NCBI RefSeq assembly: GCF_013302895.1
Contig: NZ_VJOK01000001.1
Span: forward strand, 5,892,671-5,956,670
Length of the DNA: 64,000 nucleotides
Direction of reading: 5' to 3'
DNA from: Streptomyces albus subsp. chlorinus
Lineage (GTDB): Bacteria; Actinomycetota; Actinomycetes; Streptomycetales; Streptomycetaceae
Made by a program: the position numbers and the translations under genes. Below are positions 16,217 to 24,830 of this stretch, piece by piece (the stretch's first letter is position 1; every line of letters begins with the position of its first letter). The notes under the pieces were generated by a model that was not told the DNA's origin, ran no database searches, and was given only the letters and a program-made list of their open reading frames with translations.

Positions 16217-17989
16217 TCAGGGGCCGAAGCACTCCTCCAGGAAGCCCACGCTGCCGGGATTCTGCGGCTCGGTGTCGAAGACCTGGCCGCCGACCACGGC
16301 CAGCATGTGCCGCATCGCGTCGTACTGGTTCTCGTAGGTCTTGTCCCGCGCCGCCGTGCGGGCCTCCTCGGCCATGTCCTCGGACACCTCGTTCTGGTCG
16401 TCCCAGTCCGCGAGGACATAGCGCTGCCAGGGGGACCCTTGGAGAGGACGCGCCCAGAAGGCGTCATAGTCGCCCCTGGGCAGCAGCGTGACGTCCGCCC
16501 CCGCGCGGGTCAGCGCGTCGAGGAGGGCCTGGGGCACCGGGCCCGTCGCCGGCGACTTGACCACGAACGCCCGCAGCCGCCGCCCCGTGCGGGCCGCCGA
16601 CGTGGCGGCCCGCACGAGGCCGTCCCGGTAACGGTCGATACGGCCGTCGTCGACCGAGATCAGCCGGGCGACACCGGTCGCGTTGTTCCCCACGGCCTTG
16701 TCGGCGGCCTCCCCGCCCCGGCTGTAGCCGGCGATCCACAGCAGCGGGTCCACCCGGAGGGGTTCGGCCGGGCCGCCGCGGAAAGCGAGGGGGGTGATTC
16801 CCCGCAGGGACAGCGGCTGGCCACGCCCGCCCAGCGCGCCGCTCGACCACAGCAGCGCCAGGGCCTGGGTGATGTGGCCGGCCAGCCCCGCGCGCATCGC
16901 GTTGTCGTAGGCGCCGTCGATGCCCCGCGCCGCGGGCCAGGGCAGGAACAGCACCCGCTGCTCGGAGTCGTCGGCTTCCCTCAGCCGGGCGGCGGAGCGC
17001 GCCAGCTGGTGCTCCAGGGCGACGGGCAGGCCCCTCATCCGCTCGCTCGGCCGACCCGGCGTCCTCCCGTCCTCCTTCAGCCTGCGCAGGTGGTCCAGGA
17101 GCAGGGTGTCGTACGGGGTGTAGTACTTGATGCGCGGGGCCTGTTTCCGGTTGCGCCCCTGGAGCAGATAGTGGGCCAGGTGGTCCATGCCCGCCAGCCC
17201 GTGCAACGGGTCGGTGAGCCCCTTCTCGCTCCCGGACGCGTAGGGGTACGCGCTGTTGACGGGCCGGAAGAAGACCGCGCCGCCGATCCGGGTGTGTGCT
17301 GGGAGCGGGGCCATGGCGGTGGGCGGCAGGGCAGCGAACCAGAGCAAGGGCACGCCCCAGGTGCTCGCCAGTACCCGCAACCGGGTCGGCTCCCCCGCGC
17401 ACTCCGGGTCCAGATACCAGGAGTTGAACTGCCACTGGCTGAAGGCGGGGTCCGAACGCGGCAGGTTCCCGCGGAGCGTCGGCCGGTGGTGCAGGTCCCA
17501 CCACAGGCCGGTGATGTCGACGAAGTCCGCGGCGACGCGCAGCGACGCCGGGCGGGGCCCCGCGGTGAGGAGCGGGTGGGGCCCGGTGAAGACCTGGGCC
17601 GGGCCGCCCTCCGGGACCACGACGGGCTTCCGCCCCGGCACCACGTCCTGCCCGGCGTTGGTCGGCTGGAGCCCCACGACCGTGCGGCCCACGGCGTGGC
17701 CGTCGTACACGGGGGCGCCCTGCCCGGTGAGCCGCAGCAGTTGGACGACCTCCAGGCCGACGGGGCCGGTGAGGCGCCCCGCCGAGGGCGTGACCCGCAC
17801 CTCCAGCCGCATCGGCGTGCCCGCGGGGACCTCGAAGACGGCCCCGGTCGGGGTGCGCGAGACGGGCGGCACGCTCCTTCCCGTGCCGCTCGCCCACCAC
17901 TCGGGGAAGGGCGGGTCCAGATGGATCTGCGCGACCGTGTCCTTGAGCAGGAAGTGCGGCTGGTCGGCCCAGGAGAGGTGCAGCCTCAC
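16217..17989 (-). CDS. Uncharacterised protein with hydrolase-like GYSRGG motif
   Basis: A 590-residue protein that I do not recognise. The N-terminal third is predicted beta-rich (VFEVPAGTPMRLEVRV, PVGLEVVQLLRL). The C-terminal half contains LLWIAGYSRGGEAADKAV, a GxSxG-type nucleophile elbow as in alpha/beta hydrolases, followed by RLISVDDGRIDRYRDGLV and TGRRLRAFVVKSPATGPVP. An active-site Asp and His cannot be placed with confidence. There is no signal peptide or membrane segment. The GTG at 17989 overlaps the stop of the 944-residue protein by four bases, so the two proteins are made together and probably work as a pair. Function unknown; lipase/esterase activity is a guess from one motif. 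Confidence 0.75.
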   Translation of the reverse strand: MRLHLSWADQPHFLLKDTVAQIHLDPPFPEWWASGTGRSVPPVSRTPTGAVFEVPAGTPMRLEVRVTPSAGRLTGPVGLEVVQLLRLTGQGAPVYDGHAVGRTVVGLQPTNAGQDVVPGRKPVVVPEGGPAQVFTGPHPLLTAGPRPASLRVAADFVDITGLWWDLHHRPTLRGNLPRSDPAFSQWQFNSWYLDPECAGEPTRLRVLASTWGVPLLWFAALPPTAMAPLPAHTRIGGAVFFRPVNSAYPYASGSEKGLTDPLHGLAGMDHLAHYLLQGRNRKQAPRIKYYTPYDTLLLDHLRRLKEDGRTPGRPSERMRGLPVALEHQLARSAARLREADDSEQRVLFLPWPAARGIDGAYDNAMRAGLAGHITQALALLWSSGALGGRGQPLSLRGITPLAFRGGPAEPLRVDPLLWIAGYSRGGEAADKAVGNNATGVARLISVDDGRIDRYRDGLVRAATSAARTGRRLRAFVVKSPATGPVPQALLDALTRAGADVTLLPRGDYDAFWARPLQGSPWQRYVLADWDDQNEVSEDMAEEARTAARDKTYENQYDAMRHMLAVVGGQVFDTEPQNPGSVGFLEECFGP

Positions 17990-20820
17990 CGCTGCTGCCC
18001 GGTCCTGGGGTCGTACTCCACCTCGACCGCGACCACCTGGTCGGTGGGCAGCACCTCCACCCACTGGTCGAAGACCTGGTACGGCTCGGCCGGGCGGAAG
18101 CCGCCGTCCAGCGGGTCGAACCCGGTCTCGAAGACCCTCTCGGACCGCAGGGTGTTGGCCACATCGGTGTTCTTCTCCTGGAGTTCCCGCGCGCGCAGCT
18201 CCAGGACCTCCCCGATGGTCTTGCCCCGGTAGGCATCCGGGTCGCCGGTCTGCCAGGTGTACGGCTTGCCCAGCGCGGCCTCGCCCTCGACATGGGCGCC
18301 CATCAGCCAGCCGAGCGCCGCCACCTCGTGACCGGGCCTGATGGGCAGGACCGCCTTGACCCAGGCGGAGTTGAGGAACTCGTTGCGCCGCTCGTCGCCG
18401 TCGGCCTGGATCAGCCAGCCCAGCGAGCTGCCCATCGGCGCGGTCTGGGCGTTCTCGGTGAGCGGGTAGTTGATGCGCCACTCCGGCTTGCGGAGGTTCA
18501 CCGGGTGGGCGGCCTCCGGCGGATTGTTGGCCGCGGTGTGCGAGTAGTGGCTGGGCACCGTCGCCCCGGCGAGCGGATCTGAGTCGATGCGGTCCCACTC
18601 GTAGGGCGCCACGGGCACCCGCCCCCGGGAGCGCTCGCCCGCCGTGGAGGCGGCGCCGGGCCGCCAGAAGTCCGGCGCGACGAAGTACAGCATGCGGTCG
18701 ACGTCGAACATCTGCCGGATCAGCTCGGAGCCGAGGTGCGGGCTGCTGCCGTGGAAGAGGTCGAGCTGGCTGATCAGGTTCGCGAAGACGGACTGCCGCT
18801 CCTCCTTGCGCAGTTCCTCCGCCGGGCGCCTGCGCACCTTGCTCACCAGCTCGACCCGCTCCCGCACGGCCCTGGTGTACGCGGTGCGCTGGAGCTTGGC
18901 CACCTCCTTGCGGTACTCGGCCAGCTCGCGCTCGTAGGCGTCCTGGGCCGGGTTCTCGGCGGGAGGGTCCCAGTAGACGAGGAAGGTGAGGCTGACGTAG
19001 TTGCTGTTCGCGAAGTTGACGAGCTTGCAGTTGACCCGGAACTGGCCCGAGCGGTGGTCGACGACCTCGTAGTCCGCGAGGAACTTGGTGCCGCTGCCGT
19101 TGCCCGCCTTCGCCTCCTTCAGCCGGACCGGCTTCTCCACCTTCGTGCTGAGGGTGTACCCGGGGCCGGGCGCCACCGGTGTGTAGTCGAAGTGCGCGAC
19201 CAGGTACTCGTCGGAGTGGCCGTGCCAGAGCCGGTCGAAACCCTGCTGCAGCGTCCAGTCCTCGGACAGGTGCGGCCCGTTGCGGCTGTCGGGGTGCTGC
19301 TGCACGGGGTAGATGTCGGTGTAGGTGGTCTGGGTGAGGCCCAGCGGCTCCGGCGGCACCGGCTTCTTCAGCGACGTCAGGTCGGGCGCCTCCACCACGT
19401 GCAGCAGCTCCCCGAGACCGAGGCCGCGCCCCGGGTCCCCGACGAAGACCTGCCAGCTCATCTGCGTGCCGATGTGCTGCACTTGGACGCCGACCTTGCG
19501 CATCTTGCGGCGCAGCTCGTAGTTGACGAGCCGGTCGGTGGTGTTCTGCACGACGTAGCGGCGGCTGGAGGTGTCGGTGGTCTCCGTCACCGTCTTGAAG
19601 GTCGTCTTGAAGTTGCGGTGGATCTCGCTGCTGACCTTGGTGCTCTGCGTCCTGCTGTGTTTGTGGGTGACCTCGGAGGACTTGTTGGTGGTGTTCTTGG
19701 TGCTGTAGCTGGTGCTCACGTCGCCGTGCACGATGCCGACGTAGCTGGCCCCGGCGTTGGCGGTGACCCCGAGGGAGGTCTCGTTGGCGTTGTCCTCCTT
19801 GACCGCGTCCGCGACATCGGTCTGGTCGGTCAGGTTCTCCTCCGCACGGCTGACGCTCTCCTCCGACTGCTCGGCCGTGCGCTCGACGAGGGTGCGCCGG
19901 GTGGCGGTCTCCACCACCTCGACGGTGCCGCCGGGGCTGAGCCACAGATGGCCGACGGGCGCGCCGAGGAACGTGTCGAACTCGAAGAAGTACTCGCGGA
20001 AGAGGTCCACCAGGCCGACCGGGCTGAGGATGCCCTCGGTGGGCGGCTGCGGCAGCGCGAGCGGGGCGGGACCGCCGTCGGGCCCGGACGTGGCCGCGAG
20101 GGCCGCGAGACCGGGCGGTGCCGCGAGTCCCGGCAGACCGGCGGAACCGAGGAGGCCGGCGAGCCCCGCGAGTCCGGCCGCGTCCAGGGCGCGCGCCGCC
20201 TCGCCGGTGAACAGCTCCCGCGAGGGCCGTGCGCCGCCCGCCGCCACGGCGAGGCGGCTGCCCGCCGAGTAGCCGAGCCAACCGGGCAGCGGCTGGTAGA
20301 CGCCGAACAGCTCGCTGGCGTACGGCAGCGTCCCGCCGAAGTCGGTGACCGGCCGGCCGTGCGGCACCCGGGGCACCGGCGCGGGGGCGGGCAGGGTCTG
20401 CGTGTTCGCCGCGTCCTCGCCGGGTGCCGTGGCGAAGGGCGTCACCGTCCACGGCGCCGAGCCCGAGCGGGTCACCAGGAACAGTTCGCGGGCCTGCTGG
20501 GCGGGCGGGGCGACGACCGCGAGGGTCTGCGGGCCCGGGGTGGTGATCACCCGCCCCGCGTGGACGCGGCTGAGGCCGCCGTCGGGTTCGAGGAACATGC
20601 CCTCCAGCGCCGGAACGCCGGGGAACAGCCGGGGATCGCGTACGTCGGCGTCCGCCGGGAGTGCCAGCGCGACCCGCTGCCCGAGGCGTAGTTCGCTCCC
20701 GAAGCCCGGTTGCACGGAGTACGACCAGATCTGGTGCGGCAGGCCGGTGCCCGCCGTACCCAGCGGGGTCCTGCCGGTGAATGTCACGACCAGCGTCACG
20801 TGTGCTCGCCGTCCCTCCAT
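17986..20820 (-). CDS. Large uncharacterised protein with Ser/Thr-rich beta segment
   Basis: A 944-residue protein I cannot assign to a family. An N-terminal beta-rich region (to about residue 190) is followed by a Gly/Leu/Ala/Pro linker. Then comes a strikingly polar stretch (about residues 310-440) rich in Ser, Thr, Asn and Lys, with alternating patterns such as ASYVGIVHGDVSTSYST and FKTTFKTVTETTDTSS. After that come beta strands with YTDIYPVQQHPDS and HFDYTPVAPGPGYTL, a coiled-coil helix (YERELAEYRKEVAKLQR) and a large C-terminal domain. The alternating Ser/Thr stretch recalls the membrane-inserting hairpins of beta-pore-forming proteins, but this is only a resemblance. No signal peptide. 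A GTG at 20799 behind GGAGGGAC is an alternative start. It is coupled to the next gene by GTGA. Confidence 0.75.
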   Translation of the reverse strand: MEGRRAHVTLVVTFTGRTPLGTAGTGLPHQIWSYSVQPGFGSELRLGQRVALALPADADVRDPRLFPGVPALEGMFLEPDGGLSRVHAGRVITTPGPQTLAVVAPPAQQARELFLVTRSGSAPWTVTPFATAPGEDAANTQTLPAPAPVPRVPHGRPVTDFGGTLPYASELFGVYQPLPGWLGYSAGSRLAVAAGGARPSRELFTGEAARALDAAGLAGLAGLLGSAGLPGLAAPPGLAALAATSGPDGGPAPLALPQPPTEGILSPVGLVDLFREYFFEFDTFLGAPVGHLWLSPGGTVEVVETATRRTLVERTAEQSEESVSRAEENLTDQTDVADAVKEDNANETSLGVTANAGASYVGIVHGDVSTSYSTKNTTNKSSEVTHKHSRTQSTKVSSEIHRNFKTTFKTVTETTDTSSRRYVVQNTTDRLVNYELRRKMRKVGVQVQHIGTQMSWQVFVGDPGRGLGLGELLHVVEAPDLTSLKKPVPPEPLGLTQTTYTDIYPVQQHPDSRNGPHLSEDWTLQQGFDRLWHGHSDEYLVAHFDYTPVAPGPGYTLSTKVEKPVRLKEAKAGNGSGTKFLADYEVVDHRSGQFRVNCKLVNFANSNYVSLTFLVYWDPPAENPAQDAYERELAEYRKEVAKLQRTAYTRAVRERVELVSKVRRRPAEELRKEERQSVFANLISQLDLFHGSSPHLGSELIRQMFDVDRMLYFVAPDFWRPGAASTAGERSRGRVPVAPYEWDRIDSDPLAGATVPSHYSHTAANNPPEAAHPVNLRKPEWRINYPLTENAQTAPMGSSLGWLIQADGDERRNEFLNSAWVKAVLPIRPGHEVAALGWLMGAHVEGEAALGKPYTWQTGDPDAYRGKTIGEVLELRARELQEKNTDVANTLRSERVFETGFDPLDGGFRPAEPYQVFDQWVEVLPTDQVVAVEVEYDPRTGQQR

Positions 20821-21385
20821 GTCTCGTGCGCGCCGCGTGGGTGCTCATGTCCCCTGCGACCGCGCGGCTGCGCCTCGTTCGGGCGGGCCCGCGTGCTCCT
20901 CCGTGCCCGCACGGCCGCCACGGGCGCGGGGCCGGTGTGCCGGGGGAGGGGGAGGCGCGGTGGTGGTGCTCGCGGCAGCGGGTGGTCGGGGCGGGCGCGG
21001 ATGGTGGGTGCCGGGGGGCGGCGGCCCCGGGGCCCGGCGCGGTGCGCGGGGCGGACGTGGGCCGGGAGTGCGGGGGACGAGGGTGGCGTGGTGGAGGTGG
21101 GCGACGCAACGGATGTCATGGACACCATGAACGTCGTGGACAGGGCCGACCGCTGCTCGAACGCTGCTTGGACCGGTCATGCTGGCACGGTCGGATGCCG
21201 CGCGAGGTACGTGCGCTCCCGCACGCCCCCGCTTCACCACCGCGCGCCCCGAAACGGCGTGAGCGGCGGAAGCTGCCCGCCGCCACTCCGGCGGTGCGCG
21301 GCCGTCGGCGGTAGCGGTCACGGCCGACGGGCAACACGTGTGCGCCGCCGCCGGCCCGCGCGGGGCGGGCCGCCTGGCCTGCCGG
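20821..21385. other. Gene-free gap, G-rich on the plus strand
   Basis: I find no credible coding region. The stretch 20940-21080 is dense in runs of three to six G on the plus strand, which could form G-quadruplexes. A small palindrome CATGG-ACA-CCATG lies at 21117-21129. The promoter for the 944-residue protein should be in here, but no clear -35/-10 pair is seen. Confidence 0.5.
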
Positions 21386-21396
21386 CTAGGCCAGGC
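21372..21396 (-). terminator. Hairpin overlapping the stop codon of the DUF6099-like gene
   Basis: GCCTGGCC (21372-21379) and GGCCAGGC (21389-21396) form a perfect 8-bp stem with a 9-base loop that contains the TAG stop. It is a plausible intrinsic terminator of the high-GC type, without a U-tract. Confidence 0.5.
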
Positions 21397-21844
21397 TGCC
21401 GCGTTCGCGCATCGACAGGGTCCGCAGGATCGCGGCGACCCGGTCGCCTGACTCGTCCGCCGCGTCGATGGCCTCCATGCACTGCCAGTACAGTGCCTCG
21501 TCCTCGGCGGTCACCGCGACGCCCACCAGGGCGACCCCCGCCTCGCCCAGCAGCGCGCCCAGGTCGTCCAGCGTGCGCCGGGGATCGTCGATCGCCGACA
21601 GCTGCGCGGCGCGCATTCCTCCGGCGCGCGGCGCCGTGAGGTGCCGGGACCCGGTCGCCCGGGCCCCCACCTCGCTCAGGCCCAGGGCCTCGGACCGCAC
21701 CGCCGGAGGCCCGCTGACCGCGAGATGGCTGCCCACCGCCACGGCGAGCGCCTGGGCCTGCCAGGCCTCCGTCACGATGTCGGCCACGTCCGCGCTGAGC
21801 GCGAGCGCTTGCCGGGTAGCGGCGATCAGCCGTACTGCGTCCAT
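21386..21844 (-). CDS. DUF6099-like conserved Streptomyces protein
   Basis: A 152-residue, mostly helical, soluble protein. The beginning MDAVRLIAATRQALALSADVAD, the central AWQAQALAVAVGSHLAVSGPP and the segment ALGLSEVGARA match my memory of the DUF6099 family, found mainly in Streptomyces and of unknown function. AAGGGGG is correctly spaced before the ATG at 21844. A TTGACA box (minus strand, 21880-21885) lies at a suitable distance for a promoter, although the -10 region is poor. It is followed by its own hairpin terminator and appears monocistronic. Confidence 0.6.
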   Translation of the reverse strand: MDAVRLIAATRQALALSADVADIVTEAWQAQALAVAVGSHLAVSGPPAVRSEALGLSEVGARATGSRHLTAPRAGGMRAAQLSAIDDPRRTLDDLGALLGEAGVALVGVAVTAEDEALYWQCMEAIDAADESGDRVAAILRTLSMRERGSLA

Positions 21845-21948
21845 CGGTTTCCCCCTTACTCGTCGCTACCCAGCGTGACTGTCAATGGCCAGCTCCGCCA
21901 GGGGGTTTCGGGAATTTATGGATAAAAAGGTTCGTCAGGAGAACTCCG

Positions 21949-22464
21949 TCACTCCATAGAGTGACCGGTTCCGGGCTTCGGGAAACGCGTTTCGTTCCTC
22001 TCGATCTTCGCTTCCAGTGCGGAGAGGGGATCGACCCCCACCACATGGCAGAACTGGAGGAGGTAGGCGAGGACATCCGCGACCTCGTCCTCGACCCGCC
22101 CGGCGGTCTGCGCGTCGGCCATCACACGGGCTGACTGCTCGGGGGTCAACCACTGGAAGATCTCCACCAGTTCGGACGCCTCGACGCTGAGCGCGGCCGC
22201 CAGGTTCTTCGGGGTGTGGTACTGCCCCCAGTCCCGTTCGGCCGCGAACCGCGCCAGCCGCCGCTGGAGTCCGGCGACGGTCAGCGGGGTTCCGCCGCCG
22301 GCGTTCGGGGTCCCGGCGCCGGTGTCCCGGGCCCCGGCGCCGGTGTCCCGGGCCCCGGCGCCGGTGTCCGGGGTTCCGGCGTCGGTGTCCGGGGTTCCGG
22401 CGTCGTGGGGTCCCTCGGCGGTGGGGGGCGTGCGGTGGCGACCGGTGTCGTGCGTCTCGTTCAC
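21949..22464 (-). CDS. MazG-like nucleotide pyrophosphohydrolase
   Basis: A 171-residue protein whose C-terminal 110 residues are a MazG-like (all-alpha NTP pyrophosphohydrolase) domain: GQYHTPKNLAAALSVEASELVEIFQW, EVADVLAYLLQFCHVVGVDP. The EASELVEIFQW and EDEVADVLAYL helices carry the ExxE and ExxD metal ligands. The N-terminal 60 residues are low complexity, with GAGARDT-type heptads encoded by a 21-base tandem repeat, and are not part of the fold. The GTG at 22464 overlaps the upstream ATPase stop by four bases. Such enzymes clear non-canonical or damaged dNTPs; coupling to a RecF/SMC-like ATPase fits a DNA-maintenance role, by inference. Confidence 0.8.
   Translation of the reverse strand: MNETHDTGRHRTPPTAEGPHDAGTPDTDAGTPDTGAGARDTGAGARDTGAGTPNAGGGTPLTVAGLQRRLARFAAERDWGQYHTPKNLAAALSVEASELVEIFQWLTPEQSARVMADAQTAGRVEDEVADVLAYLLQFCHVVGVDPLSALEAKIERNETRFPKPGTGHSME
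22303..22403. repeat. 21-bp tandem repeat inside the MazG-like gene
   Basis: Units built on CCGGCGCCGGTGTCCCGGGC repeat about four to five times, with decay toward CCGGCGTCGGTGTCCGGGGT. They encode Gly/Ala/Asp/Thr-rich heptads in the N-terminal extension, so copy-number changes keep the frame. Confidence 0.75.
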
Positions 22465-23663
22465 GCTCCCAGGTCTACCAGGCGCACCCCGGCCGCCCGC
22501 GACGCCTCCCGGGCCAGCGGACCGCCGGCCGAACCGGTCGCCAGCAGCCGGACGTGGCCCCGCTCGCCCATCCGGCGCGCCAAGGTGAGCAACTGGGCCG
22601 TCTGCCGCCCGTCCAGGCCCCGGTCGAGTCCGTCCGCCAGCACGGTCAGCGTCTGCCGTGCGGCGGGCACCTCGTGCACCGTGTCCACCGACAGCACGCC
22701 GGGTCCCGTCAGCAGCACCAGTGCCAGCGCCGCGAACCGCAGCTCTCCGTCCCCCAGCCACTCCAGCGGGGTGGCCGCGCCGGTGGCGTCCCGCTCCAGC
22801 AGGCCCCGCACCAGACCGCCCGCGCTCTCCTGGGCCCGCAGTTGGAGGACCGGGCCCGCGCAGCCCTCCCGCAGCGCGGCGAGCAGTGCCGCGTGCCGGG
22901 TCGAGCACTCCGCCCGGGTGCGCCGCAGCACGTCGGCGAGGTTCGCGCAGTCCCCGCGCAGCAGTCCGTCCCGTACGGCGACCGGCCGGCGCATCAGACC
23001 GGGGTCGGGGTCGCAGGCGAAGACCGAACGCAGCGCCACGACGACCTGTTCCGCGGCGTCCAGCAGCAGCCGCTCCTCCTCGGTGATCCCCGCCACCCGC
23101 AGGGGCAGCAGGGGCAGCGTGAGCCGGTCGTCGGGGAAGGGGGAGCGCAGCACGCGTGCCGCCCCGCCTGCCTGGCAGGTGGCCTCCAGCACGCGCCGGG
23201 AGGGGTCCCGCAGCGCGGTCGTCAGCAGGGTGCCGCCGCCCGGACGCTCCAGCCGCTCGCCCACCACGCGCAGTTCCGGCACCGCCTGGACGGCCACGTC
23301 GAAGCTCAGCGTCCCCTCCGGGCCGTCGACCACGCAGCCGAGGCGGAACCCGCGCCGCCCCTGCGGGTCGGGCCGCGCGCGCTGCGGTACGTACGGCGAG
23401 TGGCCGCCCGCCCGGTCCGCGAACACGTCCTCGAGCGCCTCGCCGCCACCGAGCCGGGCGAGGGCCTCGCAGGCGGCCAGGACGGAGGACTTGCCGCTGC
23501 CGCTCGGTCCGGTCACCACGGTGACGGCGCCGACCGGGACGGTACGCGCGTACAGCGAGCGGAAGGCCGACAGGCGCAGCGCGCTGACGACCGGCGCCCG
23601 CGCGGCCTGCCGGAGCCGGCCGTCGAACCCGGCTGTGTCCCTGCTGCGTTGTGGCGCTCCCAT
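22461..23663 (-). CDS. AAA/RecF-type ATP-binding protein
   Basis: A 400-residue ABC-type ATPase of the RecF/SMC-like group. The N-terminus has SALRLSAFRSLYARTVPVGAVTVVTGPSGSGKSSVL with a perfect Walker A, and the C-terminal half contains a signature-like LEWLGDGELRFAALALVLLTGPGVLSVDTVHEVPAA, where LSVDTVHE replaces a canonical LLLDEP Walker B. The long coiled-coil arms of SMC proteins are missing. I chose the ATG at 23663 (MGAPQRSRD); no ribosome binding site is clear. The stop overlaps the MazG-like start by four bases, so the two are one operon. The biological role is unknown. Confidence 0.75.
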   Translation of the reverse strand: MGAPQRSRDTAGFDGRLRQAARAPVVSALRLSAFRSLYARTVPVGAVTVVTGPSGSGKSSVLAACEALARLGGGEALEDVFADRAGGHSPYVPQRARPDPQGRRGFRLGCVVDGPEGTLSFDVAVQAVPELRVVGERLERPGGGTLLTTALRDPSRRVLEATCQAGGAARVLRSPFPDDRLTLPLLPLRVAGITEEERLLLDAAEQVVVALRSVFACDPDPGLMRRPVAVRDGLLRGDCANLADVLRRTRAECSTRHAALLAALREGCAGPVLQLRAQESAGGLVRGLLERDATGAATPLEWLGDGELRFAALALVLLTGPGVLSVDTVHEVPAARQTLTVLADGLDRGLDGRQTAQLLTLARRMGERGHVRLLATGSAGGPLAREASRAAGVRLVDLGA

Positions 23664-23977
23664 GTGCGCGACCGTAGGGAGGCCGCCGGGTGGCGAACCG
23701 TTCCCCCAGCACCGCCTTCGCCCGATCGGGTGAGGGCGGTGCGCCCCCTCGGCGGGGAAGGCCGCCCGGCCCGTGCACGCACCCCCTGCCCCACCCGTAC
23801 GCGCCTCCCGCCGCGTCCGTACGCGCGCACCCCCGCACCGGGCCGCACGGCGCGTCCCGTCCTGCCCACCGTCCATCGCGCACTCGTGACGGCGGTCACG
23901 AAGGAGTGATACGTTCGGCGCGGGACGGCCCGCGAGTCCTGGGCGGGCGGAACGCCGACGGAGCGACGGAGGCCCGC

Positions 23978-24805
23978 ATGAGCCCGTTCACCGGATCCGC
24001 GCCGCGCACTCCGCGATGGCGGCATCTGGAGGTGCGCGAGGAGGGCGGGGTCACCACCGTCACGCTCGCGCGCCCGGCGAAGCTGAACGCGCTGACGTTC
24101 GAGGCGTACGCCGACCTGCGCGACCTGCTCGCCGAACTCTCCCACCGCGACCGCCCCCGAGCCCTCGTGCTCGCGGGGGAGGGGCGCGGCTTCTGCTCGG
24201 GCGGGGACGTGGAGGAGATCATCGGCGCCACGCTCGGGATGGACACCGGACGGCTCCTCGACTTCAACCGGATGACGGGACAGGTGGTGCGGGCCCTGCG
24301 GGAGGCGCCCTTCCCCGTGGTCGCCGCGGTGCACGGGGCCGCCGCGGGCGCGGGCGCGGTGCTGGCGCTCGCGGCGGACTTCCGGGTGGCCGACCCGACG
24401 GCGCGGTTCGCCTTCCTCTTCACGAAGGTCGGTCTCTCCGGCGGCGACATGGGCGCCGCCTACCTGCTGCCGCGCGTGGTCGGGCTCGGCCACGCCACCC
24501 GCATCCTGATGCTGGGGGAGCCGGTGCGCGCTGCCGAGGCCGAACGCATCGGGCTGATCAGCCAGTTGGTGGACGAGGGGCGGGCCGCGCGGGCCGCGCG
24601 GGACCTGGCCGTACGACTCGCGGACGGCCCCGCGCTCGCCCACGCGCAGACCAAGGCGCTGCTCACCGCGGAGCTGGACCTCCCGCTGTCCGGCGCTGTC
24701 GAACTGGACGCCGCCACCCAGGCGTTGCTGATGCACGGCGAGGACTACAAGGAGTTCCACGCCGCCTTCACCGGGAAACGGCCTCCCGTCTGGCGGGGCC
24801 GGTGA
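23978..24805 (+). CDS. Enoyl-CoA hydratase/isomerase family protein
   Basis: A 275-residue crotonase-fold enzyme. VTTVTLARPAKLNALTFEAY, the oxyanion-hole GRGFCSGGDVEEI, PVVAAVHGAAAGAGAVLALAADFRVA and the second loop FTKVGLSGGDMGAAYLLPRVVG are all present. The position of the usual second catalytic Glu reads GGDMG, as in several aromatic-acid pathway crotonases. The start is fixed by CGGAGG seven bases upstream. The monooxygenase/reductase fusion gene follows 25 bases later, so this enzyme probably acts on the dearomatised ring-CoA product. Its exact reaction, hydration or ring hydrolysis, is open. Confidence 0.85.
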   Translation: MSPFTGSAPRTPRWRHLEVREEGGVTTVTLARPAKLNALTFEAYADLRDLLAELSHRDRPRALVLAGEGRGFCSGGDVEEIIGATLGMDTGRLLDFNRMTGQVVRALREAPFPVVAAVHGAAAGAGAVLALAADFRVADPTARFAFLFTKVGLSGGDMGAAYLLPRVVGLGHATRILMLGEPVRAAEAERIGLISQLVDEGRAARAARDLAVRLADGPALAHAQTKALLTAELDLPLSGAVELDAATQALLMHGEDYKEFHAAFTGKRPPVWRGR

Positions 24806-24830
24806 GGCACCGGCGGGGGGAGGGGCGCCG

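Noticed and set aside
16217..21109. A single 1630-codon frame on the minus strand
   Set aside because: Its first 1000 codons are Arg/Gly/Ala/Pro nonsense antiparallel in codon phase to the well-formed 944-residue protein; only the part after the GTG at 17989 is genuine.
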